Part shown: in pieces, positions 7,312 to 15,963 of the stretch
How positions within the stretch are numbered: position 1 is the stretch's first letter
Layout: each line of letters begins with the position of its first letter
Origin: Gemmatimonadota bacterium
GTDB lineage: Bacteria > Gemmatimonadota > Gemmatimonadetes > Gemmatimonadales > GWC2-71-9
Assembly: GCA_016199245.1 (NCBI GenBank)
Contig: JACQHC010000108.1
Coordinates: 1 to 46,496, forward strand
Length of the DNA stretch: 46,496 nt
Direction of reading: 5' to 3'
Translations under genes and position numbers: made by a program
The notes under the pieces: generated by a model
Told to the model about the DNA's origin: nothing
Databases searched by the model: none
Seen by the model: only the letters and a program-made list of their open reading frames with translations

Positions 7312-8412
7312 ATGACCGTCACCGCCCTGGCGGCCGTACCGCTGCAGGTGCCGTCGCGGGTCGATCTGGTGCTGCGCCAGCCCGTGCTGCTGCTGCTGGC
7401 AGTCGGCGTCGGCGTCCTGATGGTGTTCGCTGTTGCGCTCGGCGTTTCCGTGGTGCTGCTGCGGATCCGGAACACCCGTACGGCTCGCCGCTGGGCCCGG
7501 CTCGAAGCCAAGTGGCAGGCAGTGATTCTGGATGGGCTGGCGGAGGAAGCGGCCCCGGCCGCCGTCTGGCGCCTGGTGGGGCCGGATGAAGAACTCCAGT
7601 TCGTCGACTACCTCCTACGCTATGCGCGCCGGCTCAAGGGAGCGGAGCGCGAGATCGTGCGCGAGCTGGCGCAGCCGTACCTGCCGCGGATTGCCGCCCG
7701 GGTCCGCCATGAAGACGCCGACCGCCGGGCCCGGGCCGTCTACACCATCGGCCAGCTCGGCCTGCCACGGTACGTGGATCTGGTGACCCAGGCGCTCGAC
7801 GACGACGCGCCGCTCGTGGCCATGATCGCGGCGCTGGCGCTGCTTCAGCGGGGCCTGATCGACCGCGTTGACGCCGTGCTCGCGCGGCTACACCGGTTCG
7901 TCAACTGGGATCCCAATCTGCTCGCCTCCATGCTGGCATCCGTGGGGCAGGGCGTGGCAGCGGCCCTGCGACGGGCCCTGGGGGACGGCACGGTGCCATC
8001 CACGGTGCGGCGTATCGCAGCGACGTCCTTGCGCTACCTCAACGATGTGCTCGCTGCGGACGTGGCGGCCCAGTTGTGCCACGACGAGTCCGACCCCGAA
8101 CTGGTGGCCGCCTGTCTCCGCGTGCTGGCAGCGGTGGGGCGCCCCGAGCACCTGTCGGTTGTGCGTCGCCTCATGGGGTCGGAGAACTTCGTGGTGCGCG
8201 CCGCGGCGGCCTCGGCGCTCGGGACGCTGGGCGGTCCGGCCGATCTCGCCGTGCTGCGGCAGGCCTACGAGGACGATTCGCGCTGGGTGGCGATCCATGC
8301 CGCCCGGGCCCTGCGCCAGGCGGGAGAGATTGAGGTGCTGCAATCGCTGGCCGCCTCGCATCGGACGCGCGGTTCACTCGCCATGCAGGTGCTCACGGAG
8401 ACCGAGCGATGA
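7312..8412 (+). CDS. Membrane-anchored HEAT-repeat protein coupled to a glycosyltransferase
   Basis: A 366-residue protein with one strong N-terminal membrane helix (about residues 22-48, VLLLLAVGVGVLMVFAVALG) followed by a basic stretch, which puts the rest in the cytoplasm. From about 60 onward it is all helical repeats with HEAT-like signatures (RARAVYTIGQLG, VRRIAATSLRYL, VRAAAASALGTLG, WVAIHAARALRQ), about seven repeats. Its TGA overlaps the ATG of the glycosyltransferase in ATGA (8409-8412), so the two are probably translationally coupled. In known synthase-dependent systems the synthase has a small membrane partner (PgaD for PgaC). I infer that this protein has that scaffolding or regulatory role here, but the sequence shows no homology to PgaD. 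Confidence 0.82.
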   Translation: MTVTALAAVPLQVPSRVDLVLRQPVLLLLAVGVGVLMVFAVALGVSVVLLRIRNTRTARRWARLEAKWQAVILDGLAEEAAPAAVWRLVGPDEELQFVDYLLRYARRLKGAEREIVRELAQPYLPRIAARVRHEDADRRARAVYTIGQLGLPRYVDLVTQALDDDAPLVAMIAALALLQRGLIDRVDAVLARLHRFVNWDPNLLASMLASVGQGVAAALRRALGDGTVPSTVRRIAATSLRYLNDVLAADVAAQLCHDESDPELVAACLRVLAAVGRPEHLSVVRRLMGSENFVVRAAAASALGTLGGPADLAVLRQAYEDDSRWVAIHAARALRQAGEIEVLQSLAASHRTRGSLAMQVLTETER

Positions 8413-9848
8413 CGGGCGTCGTCGTATTCGCGATCACGGCCTTCAATTACGTGGTGATCACCTACTTCGTGCTGCTGAACACCGTCTACCTGATCACCAG
8501 CCTCATCGCCTTCCGAGAAATCCGCCGGTACATCCGGCGACTCAAGTCGCTCGATATCGGCGAGTTCCTCCTGTCCGCCGGTGTGCCGCCGATCACGGTC
8601 ATCATGCCGGCCTACAACGAGGAGGCGACCTGCGTCGAATCCACGCGCTCGCTCCTCACGCTCAACTACGCCAACTTCGAAATCGTCGTGGTGAACGACG
8701 GATCGCGTGACGATACTCTGGCGCGGCTGACCCAGGCGTTCGACCTGGTGCCGGCCGCCCGCCTTCCCACGGCGGACATCGCCACGGCCCCGGTCCGGCG
8801 CGTGTACCAGAGCCGGCGGTTTCTCTCGCTCTGGGTTATCGACAAGGAGAACGGCGGCAAGGCGGACGCCCTCAATACGGGGCTCAACCACTGCCAGACG
8901 CCGCTATTCTGCGCCATGGACGCGGACAGCTTGCTCGAGCGCGACGCGCTGACGCGCATCGTGCGGCCATTCCTGGAGAACGGCGACACGATCGCCGCTG
9001 GCGGCATCATCCGCATCGCCAACGGGTGCCAGGTGGAAGCGGGCGTCGTGACCGATGTGCGGCTACCCCGCAAGCTGCTGCCGGGGTTTCAGGCGCTGGA
9101 GTATCTCCGCGCGTTTCTCGCGGGCCGCATGGGATGGGCAGCGTTCGACGCGACCCTCATCATCTCCGGTGCCTTCGGCCTGTTCCGCCGGTCGATTGTC
9201 GTGGACGCCGGCGGCTATGCCACGGCGCGGACGTCCGGTGCCACGGTCGGGGAGGACATGGAGCTTGTGGTGCGGCTCCACCGGCACGCGCGCGAGCGCG
9301 GCATCCCGTACCGCATCAGCTTCGTGCCCGATCCCGTGGCGTGGACCGAGTGCCCCGAGACGCTCACGGTGCTGGCCCGCCAGCGCGATCGCTGGCAGCG
9401 CGGCATGGCCGAGAGCCTCATACGCCATCGCACCATGTTGTTCAACCGCCGCTACGGCCGGATTGGCCTGCTGGCTTTTCCGTACTTCTACATCTTCGAG
9501 ACGTTCGGGCCGCTGATTGAGATCGGCGGCTACGCGACGTTCGTCACGGCCATCCTGCTGGGACAGGCCTCGATGCTGTTCGTGGTGGCGTTCTTCGCAG
9601 TGGCGTTTGTCTTCGGCATGGTCCTGTCGGTCGCGGCCGTGGGGCTGGAGGAGTTGGGATTCCGGCGCTATCCCCGTCTGGGGGACCTGGTGCGGCTGTT
9701 CGGACTCGCGGTGCTGGAGAACCTGGGCTATCGCCAGCTCACCAGCTGGTGGCGGTTCCGCGGCCTGGTGTCCGCCCTGCGGCGCAAGACCGGGTGGGGC
9801 GACATGGCGCGGAGAGGCTTCCCGGTGGAAGCGGCCCGGTCCAGGTAG
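8409..9848 (+). CDS. Processive family-2 glycosyltransferase, PgaC/BcsA-like polysaccharide synthase
   Basis: A 479-residue inner-membrane synthase. There is an N-terminal membrane helix (about 5-33), then a GT-A catalytic domain with VIMPAYNEE, the first Asp97 (VVNDGS), the DAD metal site (Asp171/Asp173), the GED acid (Glu282/Asp283, in the TED position) and the QRDRW acceptor/processivity motif at 325-329. Several membrane segments follow (about 352-412, with a further hydrophobic stretch near 430-440). This set of motifs is that of processive beta-glycan synthases such as PgaC/HmsR and cellulose synthase. There is no C-terminal PilZ domain, so any c-di-GMP control must come through a partner. 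It overlaps the HEAT gene by four bases and faces the barrel gene across a 15-base gap. The polymer cannot be predicted. Confidence 0.9.
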   Translation: MTGVVVFAITAFNYVVITYFVLLNTVYLITSLIAFREIRRYIRRLKSLDIGEFLLSAGVPPITVIMPAYNEEATCVESTRSLLTLNYANFEIVVVNDGSRDDTLARLTQAFDLVPAARLPTADIATAPVRRVYQSRRFLSLWVIDKENGGKADALNTGLNHCQTPLFCAMDADSLLERDALTRIVRPFLENGDTIAAGGIIRIANGCQVEAGVVTDVRLPRKLLPGFQALEYLRAFLAGRMGWAAFDATLIISGAFGLFRRSIVVDAGGYATARTSGATVGEDMELVVRLHRHARERGIPYRISFVPDPVAWTECPETLTVLARQRDRWQRGMAESLIRHRTMLFNRRYGRIGLLAFPYFYIFETFGPLIEIGGYATFVTAILLGQASMLFVVAFFAVAFVFGMVLSVAAVGLEELGFRRYPRLGDLVRLFGLAVLENLGYRQLTSWWRFRGLVSALRRKTGWGDMARRGFPVEAARSR

Positions 9849-9863
9849 TACCGCAGGCCGGCG

Positions 9864-11660
9864 TTAGAACCGCCACGATCCCACGAGTCCCAGGGCCCGG
9901 TACTGATAGTCGGCGCTGGCCGCGACGCTCTGGATGCCGGCGCTGGCGTACGTGCCGGAGATGCCCAGTTCGCGTCCCGGCAGGATGGTCAGTCCGGCGT
10001 GCGCGAACGCGCGGAAGGCGCCCTTCACCGACGTGCCCCGACCTGCCTGCTGCAGGCCGGGTGCGACGTCCGCGTGCAGGCTCCAGCGCCCGTAGCGCCG
10101 GAGCCAGCGGGTCGTGATTTCGGCCAGTCCGTAGAAGTCCGGATCGAAATAGCCGTCAGCGAGATTCTTCTCGAACCACAGCGACCGGAGACTCACGCCC
10201 ACGGTCCACGGTCCCGCGAGCCGCCGTGACACCACGAGACGGCCCGCCAGACGCCGGTTGGACTCAGACCCGTGGAACACCGCCCGTGACACGTTCCCGC
10301 CCACGCTCCATGGCGGGGCAGGGGCGTAGCGCGCCGCCAGCGCGACTTCATTGACGGCGATCCGGTTGGCGATCAGGGCCGCCGTCTCATCGATGGCGTT
10401 GCGCGAGGCGCCAAGCGTCACGCCGATCGGGTAGCGCCCGGGCGACGCGACCTCGACACGAGCCGTACCGATGGGGTCGGTGCCGGCGCTGCCCCCGCTC
10501 GCCCCCGCGCCCAGCGCGGCATTCCATCCGGGCTCGATCTGGCCCCAGACGGTCACGATGGCGCCGCCGGCGCTGCGTTCGAGCGGCGCCGCCCCCCCTC
10601 GATCCGCGCCACGCCGATAGGCCTCGCCGCGGACCTCCGCCCGCGGGTGCGGGCGCCACGCCCCGCGCACGGCCAGCGTGAACATGCGATTGCCGTCCGA
10701 GTCGTTTTCATACAGGAGCGACATGCCGGTGCGCGGCGCCACGGCGCTGCGGATCCACGACATCTCGGTTCGGGCCTCCTTGTTGCTCGGCTCGAGCGCG
10801 ATGGCCTGTTGGATGACGGTGAGTGCCGCGGCCTCGCGTCCCTGCCAGCGCAGCGTTTGCGCCAGCCCCACGCGGGCGCCGACGTCCGCCGGCACCACCG
10901 TCAGCGCGTGGCGCCACCGCGCCTCCGCCGTGATCAGGTCTCCACGCCACGCCGTGGCCCGGGCCCGCCCCCGAAGGGCCTCGAGATGCGAGGGATTCCG
11001 TTCCAGGAGTCCGGCGTACAGCGCGTTCGCCGAGTCCAGTCGCCCGGACCAGAGCAAGAGCTGCCCCAGGCCGAGCAGCGCGGCCTCGTCCGCTGGATCG
11101 GCGCCGAGCAGGCTGTCGTAGATCGCGGCGGCCGCATCGTACCGGGCCGAGTAGGTCAGCAGCCGGGCGTGCTCGCGATGGGCGCGCGGATCGTCCGGCG
11201 TGATGGCGATGATCAGCTCGTTCGTGGCGAGCGCCGCGCCGAGCTCCCCGGCCCAGGACTCGAACTCCACCCGCGCCCGCAGCGCCGCGACATACGTGGG
11301 GTGGCTCGCCAGCACTTCGTCGAGTTCCGCGATCGCGACGCGAAGGTCGCCGCGCCACGCCAGGATCCGGGCGCGATCGACCGTTGCCTCCACGTTGTCC
11401 GGCGCGATCCGCAGCAGGTGATCGAACAGCGCGACGCTCTCGGCATACCGGCCGTCCCAGCCCCGCATCAGGGCCAGACGGTGAAGCGCCCGCTGATCCG
11501 TTGAGTCCGCCGCCAGTCGCGCGCTGTACAGCCGCTCCGCCTGGATAAGATCGCCGCGGCGCCAGGCCTCATCCGCCGAGGTTTGCGCCCGGGCGGTGGT
11601 GCCCAGCAACGACAACAGGGAGCCACACCCCAGCACGCGTCGAACCGACCGACGCGTCAC
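9864..11660 (-). CDS. TPR protein with C-terminal outer-membrane beta-barrel (YaiO-like)
   Basis: I place the start at the GTG at 11660, which shares GTGA with the stop of the upstream gene and opens directly into a signal peptide (MTRRSVRRVLGCGSLLSLLG, cleavage after TARAQ). A longer ORF to 11774 only reads into the neighbour. The mature protein has about eight TPR repeats (roughly residues 30-320, for example DEAWRRGDLIQAERLYSARL and repeated ARxxAWRGDL segments). A C-terminal region of about 270 residues has alternating strands and ends in a hydrophobic YQYRALGLVGSWRF, a typical outer-membrane-protein ending with terminal Phe. A periplasmic TPR domain plus barrel is the PgaA layout, and the barrel itself looks like the YaiO family. 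The likely role is exporting the polymer made by the facing glycosyltransferase. Confidence 0.83.
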   Translation of the reverse strand: MTRRSVRRVLGCGSLLSLLGTTARAQTSADEAWRRGDLIQAERLYSARLAADSTDQRALHRLALMRGWDGRYAESVALFDHLLRIAPDNVEATVDRARILAWRGDLRVAIAELDEVLASHPTYVAALRARVEFESWAGELGAALATNELIIAITPDDPRAHREHARLLTYSARYDAAAAIYDSLLGADPADEAALLGLGQLLLWSGRLDSANALYAGLLERNPSHLEALRGRARATAWRGDLITAEARWRHALTVVPADVGARVGLAQTLRWQGREAAALTVIQQAIALEPSNKEARTEMSWIRSAVAPRTGMSLLYENDSDGNRMFTLAVRGAWRPHPRAEVRGEAYRRGADRGGAAPLERSAGGAIVTVWGQIEPGWNAALGAGASGGSAGTDPIGTARVEVASPGRYPIGVTLGASRNAIDETAALIANRIAVNEVALAARYAPAPPWSVGGNVSRAVFHGSESNRRLAGRLVVSRRLAGPWTVGVSLRSLWFEKNLADGYFDPDFYGLAEITTRWLRRYGRWSLHADVAPGLQQAGRGTSVKGAFRAFAHAGLTILPGRELGISGTYASAGIQSVAASADYQYRALGLVGSWRF

Positions 11661-14338
11661 CGTGCGTGTTCCGTCGCGTGCCACGGCGGCGCGAGCTCGC
11701 GGAAGGTGGATCGCAACACAGCGAACACGGGACGACGACGGGCCCGCCAGCGGGGCACCTCCCAGCCGCGCCATGAGAACCGTTCCACGGCGGATCCTGG
11801 ATCAGGCCACGTGCGCCAGTTCCCCGCCTGATCCCGCACGGCCACCACGATCCCGATGGCGTCCACCGCCTGGGTGCCGAACGTGCCGTCCGCCGCGATG
11901 GCGCCCTGGAGCACGCGCCGCTCGCTGGGATCGGTGACATTGAGCAACGCCCATGGGATCCGGACCTCAAAGATGCCCTGCTCCGGCAGGACCTCCCAGT
12001 TGCCGTCCGGCGGCGGGCCGGGGCGGAGCACGCCGCGATCGTAGCCCACCGCAGCATACTCCGTGTGGTCCCGGCCGAACCGGGGGCGGTTGGTCACCAC
12101 GCGCAGCGAATCGAACCAGCCGTCGTCGTTGGGCTCGGTCAGGTAGGGTGACCCATAGCGTTGCTCGAACCGGCCGTACCACAGTCCTGGCGGCACGTTG
12201 TCCGTGACCGGTCGCGTGCGCAGGCGCGTACCGCCCGGCAGATCCTGCCGCACGGGCTCGATGCGGAACGGATTGGACGCAGGATCCGCGAGCACGCGGG
12301 CTTCCTCGCCGGTCCACACCAGCGCCAGCTCGATGCCGACGGGAAGGCGCGGCCCCATCTGACCCGGCCAGCGGAAGTCTCCGGCGCGCGGCTCGATGAT
12401 GTCGAACCCGGCGTAGAGCGCCGCGGCCGGTGGTGCGGCTCCCCGCTCGAACGCGAGCCAGAGATACGCGGCGTCCGCCGCCGCCCGCACGCGCGCGCCA
12501 TCGGCGCTGGCGTAGAGTGGCGCGATGTCGCGCCACGCTGCCCGCCGCTCCGTCACGGTGACGCCCGTGACCGCCGGCTCCGGCTCCAGCGCCATGATGC
12601 CGTACAGCTGCTCCGGGTCCAGCCGGTTGAGCCAGAGCCGGTTGCGCTCGGCCGGAAGCTCGAAGTCCATGACCAGCCAGTTCCGTTTGAACCACTCGTC
12701 AATCCAGGCGAACACAATGCCACCGGCCGCGCCGGCCGCGGCGATCTCGCGTGTCAGGCGAGCGTTGACGGCCGCCATCGATGCTTCGGTGTGGCCGCCG
12801 TGATGCCATCCCTGCGGCTGGAGGTGGGCAATCCCCGCGCTCGCCGGCACGCCGTACTCGGCGATGACCACCGGCATGCCGGCGTGATGGGCCGTGAGTG
12901 CCTGGAGATAGCCATAGTAGTTCGATGGTCCTTCCGGGGACCGCGCGGCCGCGTATCCCGAGTCGAGCACCATGAAGTCGGGATAGTACGGGTACGCGTG
13001 ATACGCGGCGAATACGCCAGCGGGAAATGCCGCCGTGGGCACGAGCAACGAGGCGTCGAGTCCGGCCGCATCGTTGTCATACTCGCGCGGCGCCCGGGCG
13101 ACGTACTCGCCGCGGGAACGGCGGATGGCGACCTCTTCGTCGGCGGTCGTCTCGGTTGGGTGGTGCAGCGGATCGAGCGTGGGCCAGTTGGTGTAGGCCA
13201 CCGGCCGCTGCGCGCGGTACGTGTCCGTTTCGTACGCGATCAGCTGTTCGAGCGCGCGCGTCATCCAGACATCGGCTGCCGTCCCGCTGGCGATGGACAG
13301 GAACCGCCCGGTCCAGCTGGCGGTATCGGGGTGCTGCCGGTTGAACGCGATGATGGACGCCGGTTCCCATTCCCGACCAATGATATAGGCCAGCGTCCAG
13401 CGCGACACGTCCGCCGTGTAACGACCCGACGCGTGACCGGGGCGCGGCGGCAGGTCCGCCCGGCCGTGCAACAGATCGACGACGCGCCGCATCTCCCCGA
13501 AGAAGTCTGCCTTCCAGACGGGTTCATCATAGTCGTCGCGGGGTGGCAGTTCCGTCCACACGCCGTGGACCAGCCAGAGCGGCCGGTCGGGATGGCTGGT
13601 GTTGTACGCCTCGATGGCCCCGTAGAAGTGCGGCGGATGAGTGGTGTACACCCGCACGACATTGGCGTCCATCTCGCCCATCTCGCCGATCCACAGGGAG
13701 TAGGTAGCCGAATCCGGGAACTCACTGGGGAATCTCCCGGGGAGCGCCGCGCCAAGGTTGATGCCCTTCAGATAGAACGGTTGCCAGCCTTGAGCGGTGC
13801 GGACGTCGAAATGGTTGCCGTGCGTGCGCGCGGGGTATTCGGTGCTGTCGGGCAGGACAAGCGGCGGACGCGGCGCCGGACCCGCGGCCGCGGGAAGGCG
13901 CCCCAGGTAGTCACGGGCCTCAGCGTTTGCGGGATCCAGCGCTTGCACTCGCAGGAACATCTCGCGCACCGCCGTCAGATCCTGCGCGCGCCACGCGAGC
14001 AGCCCAAGACCCACGAGTGCATCAACGGTGCTGGAATCCGTGGCCAACGCCGCCCGGAACCAGCGGGTGGCCTCGGCCCGGTCATTCAGCCGAAGTGCGA
14101 CGTACCCCAGACCGACCGCCGCGCCCACGTGGTTCTGACACCGCGCGGCGGCCCGTTGAAAGTGCGTGCGCGCCGCGGCCATGGCATCGGCCCGGTACTG
14201 ATCCCAGCCGGCAGCAAGATCCGCCTGTGCCGCATCCGGGCAGCCTGCCTGCGGCCAGAGTCGGGCCGGCGTTCCCGCCAGCGCCCCGCACGCGGCGACC
14301 CACGCGAACCGTCGCATCGCGCGACGCCGGTCAGTCAC
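11657..14338 (-). CDS. Exported TPR plus glycoside-hydrolase-like protein with C-terminal beta-sandwich
   Basis: An 893-residue exported protein. The GTG start at 14338 is open to doubt; an ATG at 14317 begins the signal peptide more tightly (MRRFAWVAACGALAG). TPR-like helices span about 35-148. A (beta/alpha)8-type domain then spans about 165-590, beginning FYLKGINLGAALPGRFP, a common opening of clan-A glycosidases. Glu494 in VVIAEYGVPAS fits the nucleophile, and GREWEP (Glu323 or Glu325) is the acid/base candidate. Residues about 600-870 look like a CBM9/DOMON-type beta-sandwich (ADAAYLWLAFE and FEVRIPWALLNV). It is translationally coupled (GTGA) to the barrel gene. By analogy with PgaB it could trim or guide the polymer in the periplasm, but no deacetylase domain is seen. 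The exact family is unknown to me. Confidence 0.8.
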   Translation of the reverse strand: MTDRRRAMRRFAWVAACGALAGTPARLWPQAGCPDAAQADLAAGWDQYRADAMAAARTHFQRAAARCQNHVGAAVGLGYVALRLNDRAEATRWFRAALATDSSTVDALVGLGLLAWRAQDLTAVREMFLRVQALDPANAEARDYLGRLPAAAGPAPRPPLVLPDSTEYPARTHGNHFDVRTAQGWQPFYLKGINLGAALPGRFPSEFPDSATYSLWIGEMGEMDANVVRVYTTHPPHFYGAIEAYNTSHPDRPLWLVHGVWTELPPRDDYDEPVWKADFFGEMRRVVDLLHGRADLPPRPGHASGRYTADVSRWTLAYIIGREWEPASIIAFNRQHPDTASWTGRFLSIASGTAADVWMTRALEQLIAYETDTYRAQRPVAYTNWPTLDPLHHPTETTADEEVAIRRSRGEYVARAPREYDNDAAGLDASLLVPTAAFPAGVFAAYHAYPYYPDFMVLDSGYAAARSPEGPSNYYGYLQALTAHHAGMPVVIAEYGVPASAGIAHLQPQGWHHGGHTEASMAAVNARLTREIAAAGAAGGIVFAWIDEWFKRNWLVMDFELPAERNRLWLNRLDPEQLYGIMALEPEPAVTGVTVTERRAAWRDIAPLYASADGARVRAAADAAYLWLAFERGAAPPAAALYAGFDIIEPRAGDFRWPGQMGPRLPVGIELALVWTGEEARVLADPASNPFRIEPVRQDLPGGTRLRTRPVTDNVPPGLWYGRFEQRYGSPYLTEPNDDGWFDSLRVVTNRPRFGRDHTEYAAVGYDRGVLRPGPPPDGNWEVLPEQGIFEVRIPWALLNVTDPSERRVLQGAIAADGTFGTQAVDAIGIVVAVRDQAGNWRTWPDPGSAVERFSWRGWEVPRWRARRRPVFAVLRSTFRELAPPWHATEHAR

Positions 14339-14342
14339 GAAA

Positions 14343-14432
14343 CCGACGGAGTGCGACGAAGGCCGACGTAAGCCGACGGGGGACCGGTCAACCTACGTCG
14401 GCCATCGTCGGCATCCGTCGGCCATCATCGCC
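14343..14432. repeat. Tandem-unit long hairpin, copy B
   Basis: The left arm (14343-14380) and right arm (14391-14432) are built from GCCGACG(G/T)A-type 10-base units. The best core is GGCCGACGTA (14361-14370) with its exact complement 14394-14403, and imperfect pairing extends outward over about 30 positions, for example CCGACGGA at 14343-14350 with TCCGTCGG near 14414. It lies between the glnA stop and the start of the hydrolase gene on the same strand, so it could end the glnA transcript or structure the leader of the downstream gene. Confidence 0.7.
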
Positions 14433-14442
14433 CTTGAGCAGT

Positions 14443-15855
14443 TCAGCTGTCGTAGTACAGATGGAACTCGTGCGGATGTGGCCGTTGCCGCATCGGGCTC
14501 ACCTCGTTCTCCATCTTGTACTCGATCCACGTATCGATCAGGTCCTCCGTGAACACTCCGCCCTTGGTGAGGAACGCGTGGTCCTTCTCGAGCGCCTCCA
14601 GCGCTTCCTCGAGCGCACCAGGCGTGTGCCGGTACTTCTCCAGCTCCTTCGGCGTCATGTCGTAGATATCCCGGTCCAGCGGCTTGCCCGGATCCGTCTT
14701 GTTCTGGATCCCGTCCAGCATGGCCATCAACATGGCCGAGAACGTGAGGTACGGGTTGCAGCTCGGGTCGGGGCAGCGGAACTCGGCCCGCTTGGCCTTG
14801 GGGCTCTCCGAGTACATCGGAATGCGCACGGCGGCCGAGCGGTTCCGCGCCGACATCACGAGGTTGATCGGCGCCTCGAAGCCGGGCACGAGCCGGCGGT
14901 AGGAATTGGTGGTCGGCGCGGCGAACGCGAGGATAGCGGGGGCGTGCTTCAGCAGCCCGCCGATGGCATGCAACGCCATCTGGCTCAGCCCCGCGTACTT
15001 GTCGCCGGGGAACAGCGGCTTGCCCTTCTTCCACAGCGAGATGTGGGTGTGCATCCCGCTGCCGTTGTCCTGGAAGATGGGCTTGGGCATGAACGTGACC
15101 GTCTTCCCGTGCCGCTTGGCCACGTTCTTCACGATGTATTTGTACCACATCATCTGGTCGGCCATGTCGAGCAGTGGCGCGAACTTCATATCGATCTCGC
15201 TCTGCCCCGCGGTGCCGACCTCATGGTGATGTGCCTCGACGGTAATACCGAGCCGGCGCATCTCATAGACCATCTCGCCGCGCAGGTCGTGATACGTGTC
15301 CGTGGGGCTCACGGGGAAATACCCGCCCTTGAAGCTCGGCTTGTATCCCAGGTTCGGCTCCTCGAACCGCGCCGTGTTCCACGCGCCCTCGACGGAGTCG
15401 ATCTCGTAGAACCCGCGGTGCTGATTCTGCTCGTAGCGCACTTCGTCGAAGATGAAGAATTCCGGCTCCGGTCCGATGTAGCACGTGTCGGCGACGTCCG
15501 TCTCCGTCAAGTAGCCGATCGCCTTACGGGCGACGTGACGCGGGTCGCGCGTGTACTCCTGCTTGCTGACGGGGTCCTTGATGTCCGCGATGACGCTGAC
15601 CGTCGGCTCCTTGAAGAACGGGTCGATCTTGGCCGTCTCCGCGAGCGGGATCGCCAGCATGTCGGACACGTGGATGCTTTGCCATCCTCGAATGGATGAC
15701 CCGTCGAACCCGACGCCCTCCTTGAAAGTCCCCGCATCCCAGGTGTCGAGCGGGAACGAGCAGTGCTGCCAGGTGCCGAGCAGGTCGACGAACTTGAGAT
15801 CCACCATCTCGGAGCCGTGTTTCTTGCAGAAGGCGAAGAACTCCTGGGGCGTCAT
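14443..15855 (-). CDS. glnA: Glutamine synthetase, type I
   Basis: The 470-residue length is right for a dodecameric type I enzyme, which makes glutamine from glutamate, ammonia and ATP in the cytoplasm. Recognisable segments are [11 protein letters not shown] near the N-terminus, the metal-binding [10 protein letters not shown] and [16 protein letters not shown], the ATP-binding [16 protein letters not shown], and NRSAAVRIP with [13 protein letters not shown]. Tyr398 in PLDRDIYDM is at the position of the adenylylated Tyr of enterobacterial GSI-beta, so control by adenylylation is possible; the local signature deviates at one position (Thr after the Lys). The gene is monocistronic or nearly so, with a good promoter at 15925-15953 and hairpin B downstream. 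Confidence 0.97.
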   Translation of the reverse strand: MTPQEFFAFCKKHGSEMVDLKFVDLLGTWQHCSFPLDTWDAGTFKEGVGFDGSSIRGWQSIHVSDMLAIPLAETAKIDPFFKEPTVSVIADIKDPVSKQEYTRDPRHVARKAIGYLTETDVADTCYIGPEPEFFIFDEVRYEQNQHRGFYEIDSVEGAWNTARFEEPNLGYKPSFKGGYFPVSPTDTYHDLRGEMVYEMRRLGITVEAHHHEVGTAGQSEIDMKFAPLLDMADQMMWYKYIVKNVAKRHGKTVTFMPKPIFQDNGSGMHTHISLWKKGKPLFPGDKYAGLSQMALHAIGGLLKHAPAILAFAAPTTNSYRRLVPGFEAPINLVMSARNRSAAVRIPMYSESPKAKRAEFRCPDPSCNPYLTFSAMLMAMLDGIQNKTDPGKPLDRDIYDMTPKELEKYRHTPGALEEALEALEKDHAFLTKGGVFTEDLIDTWIEYKMENEVSPMRQRPHPHEFHLYYDS

Positions 15856-15906
15856 GGTCTGGGGATGTCCTCTCGACGTGGAAGTGATGGCTGACGAGCG
15901 AAAGTT

Positions 15907-15922
15907 GCGCCGTGGACGGCGC
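15907..15922 (-). other. 5' leader hairpin of glnA
   Basis: GCGCCG and CGGCGC pair perfectly around a four-base loop, directly downstream of the predicted glnA -10 box and so at or near the 5' end of the transcript. It could affect mRNA stability or be a protein-binding site. No function is evident from sequence. Confidence 0.45.
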
Positions 15923-15924
15923 GG

Positions 15925-15953
15925 AATATGGATCGGTGGACCTGACGGGTCAA
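15925..15953 (-). promoter_or_regulatory. Sigma-70-type promoter of glnA
   Basis: On the minus strand TTGACC (15953-15948) and CATATT (15930-15925) are separated by exactly 17 bases, in the gap between the DUF72 gene and glnA. This is the clearest -35/-10 pair I found in the window. I see no sigma-54 GG-N10-GC element, so glnA appears to be under housekeeping sigma control. Confidence 0.6.
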
Positions 15954-15963
15954 ACGACCGGTT

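Noticed and set aside
12161-14371. Open frame of 736 codons on the plus strand over the glycosidase-like gene
   Set aside because: Arg- and Gly-rich low-information translation with no recognisable domain; an antisense shadow of the real gene.
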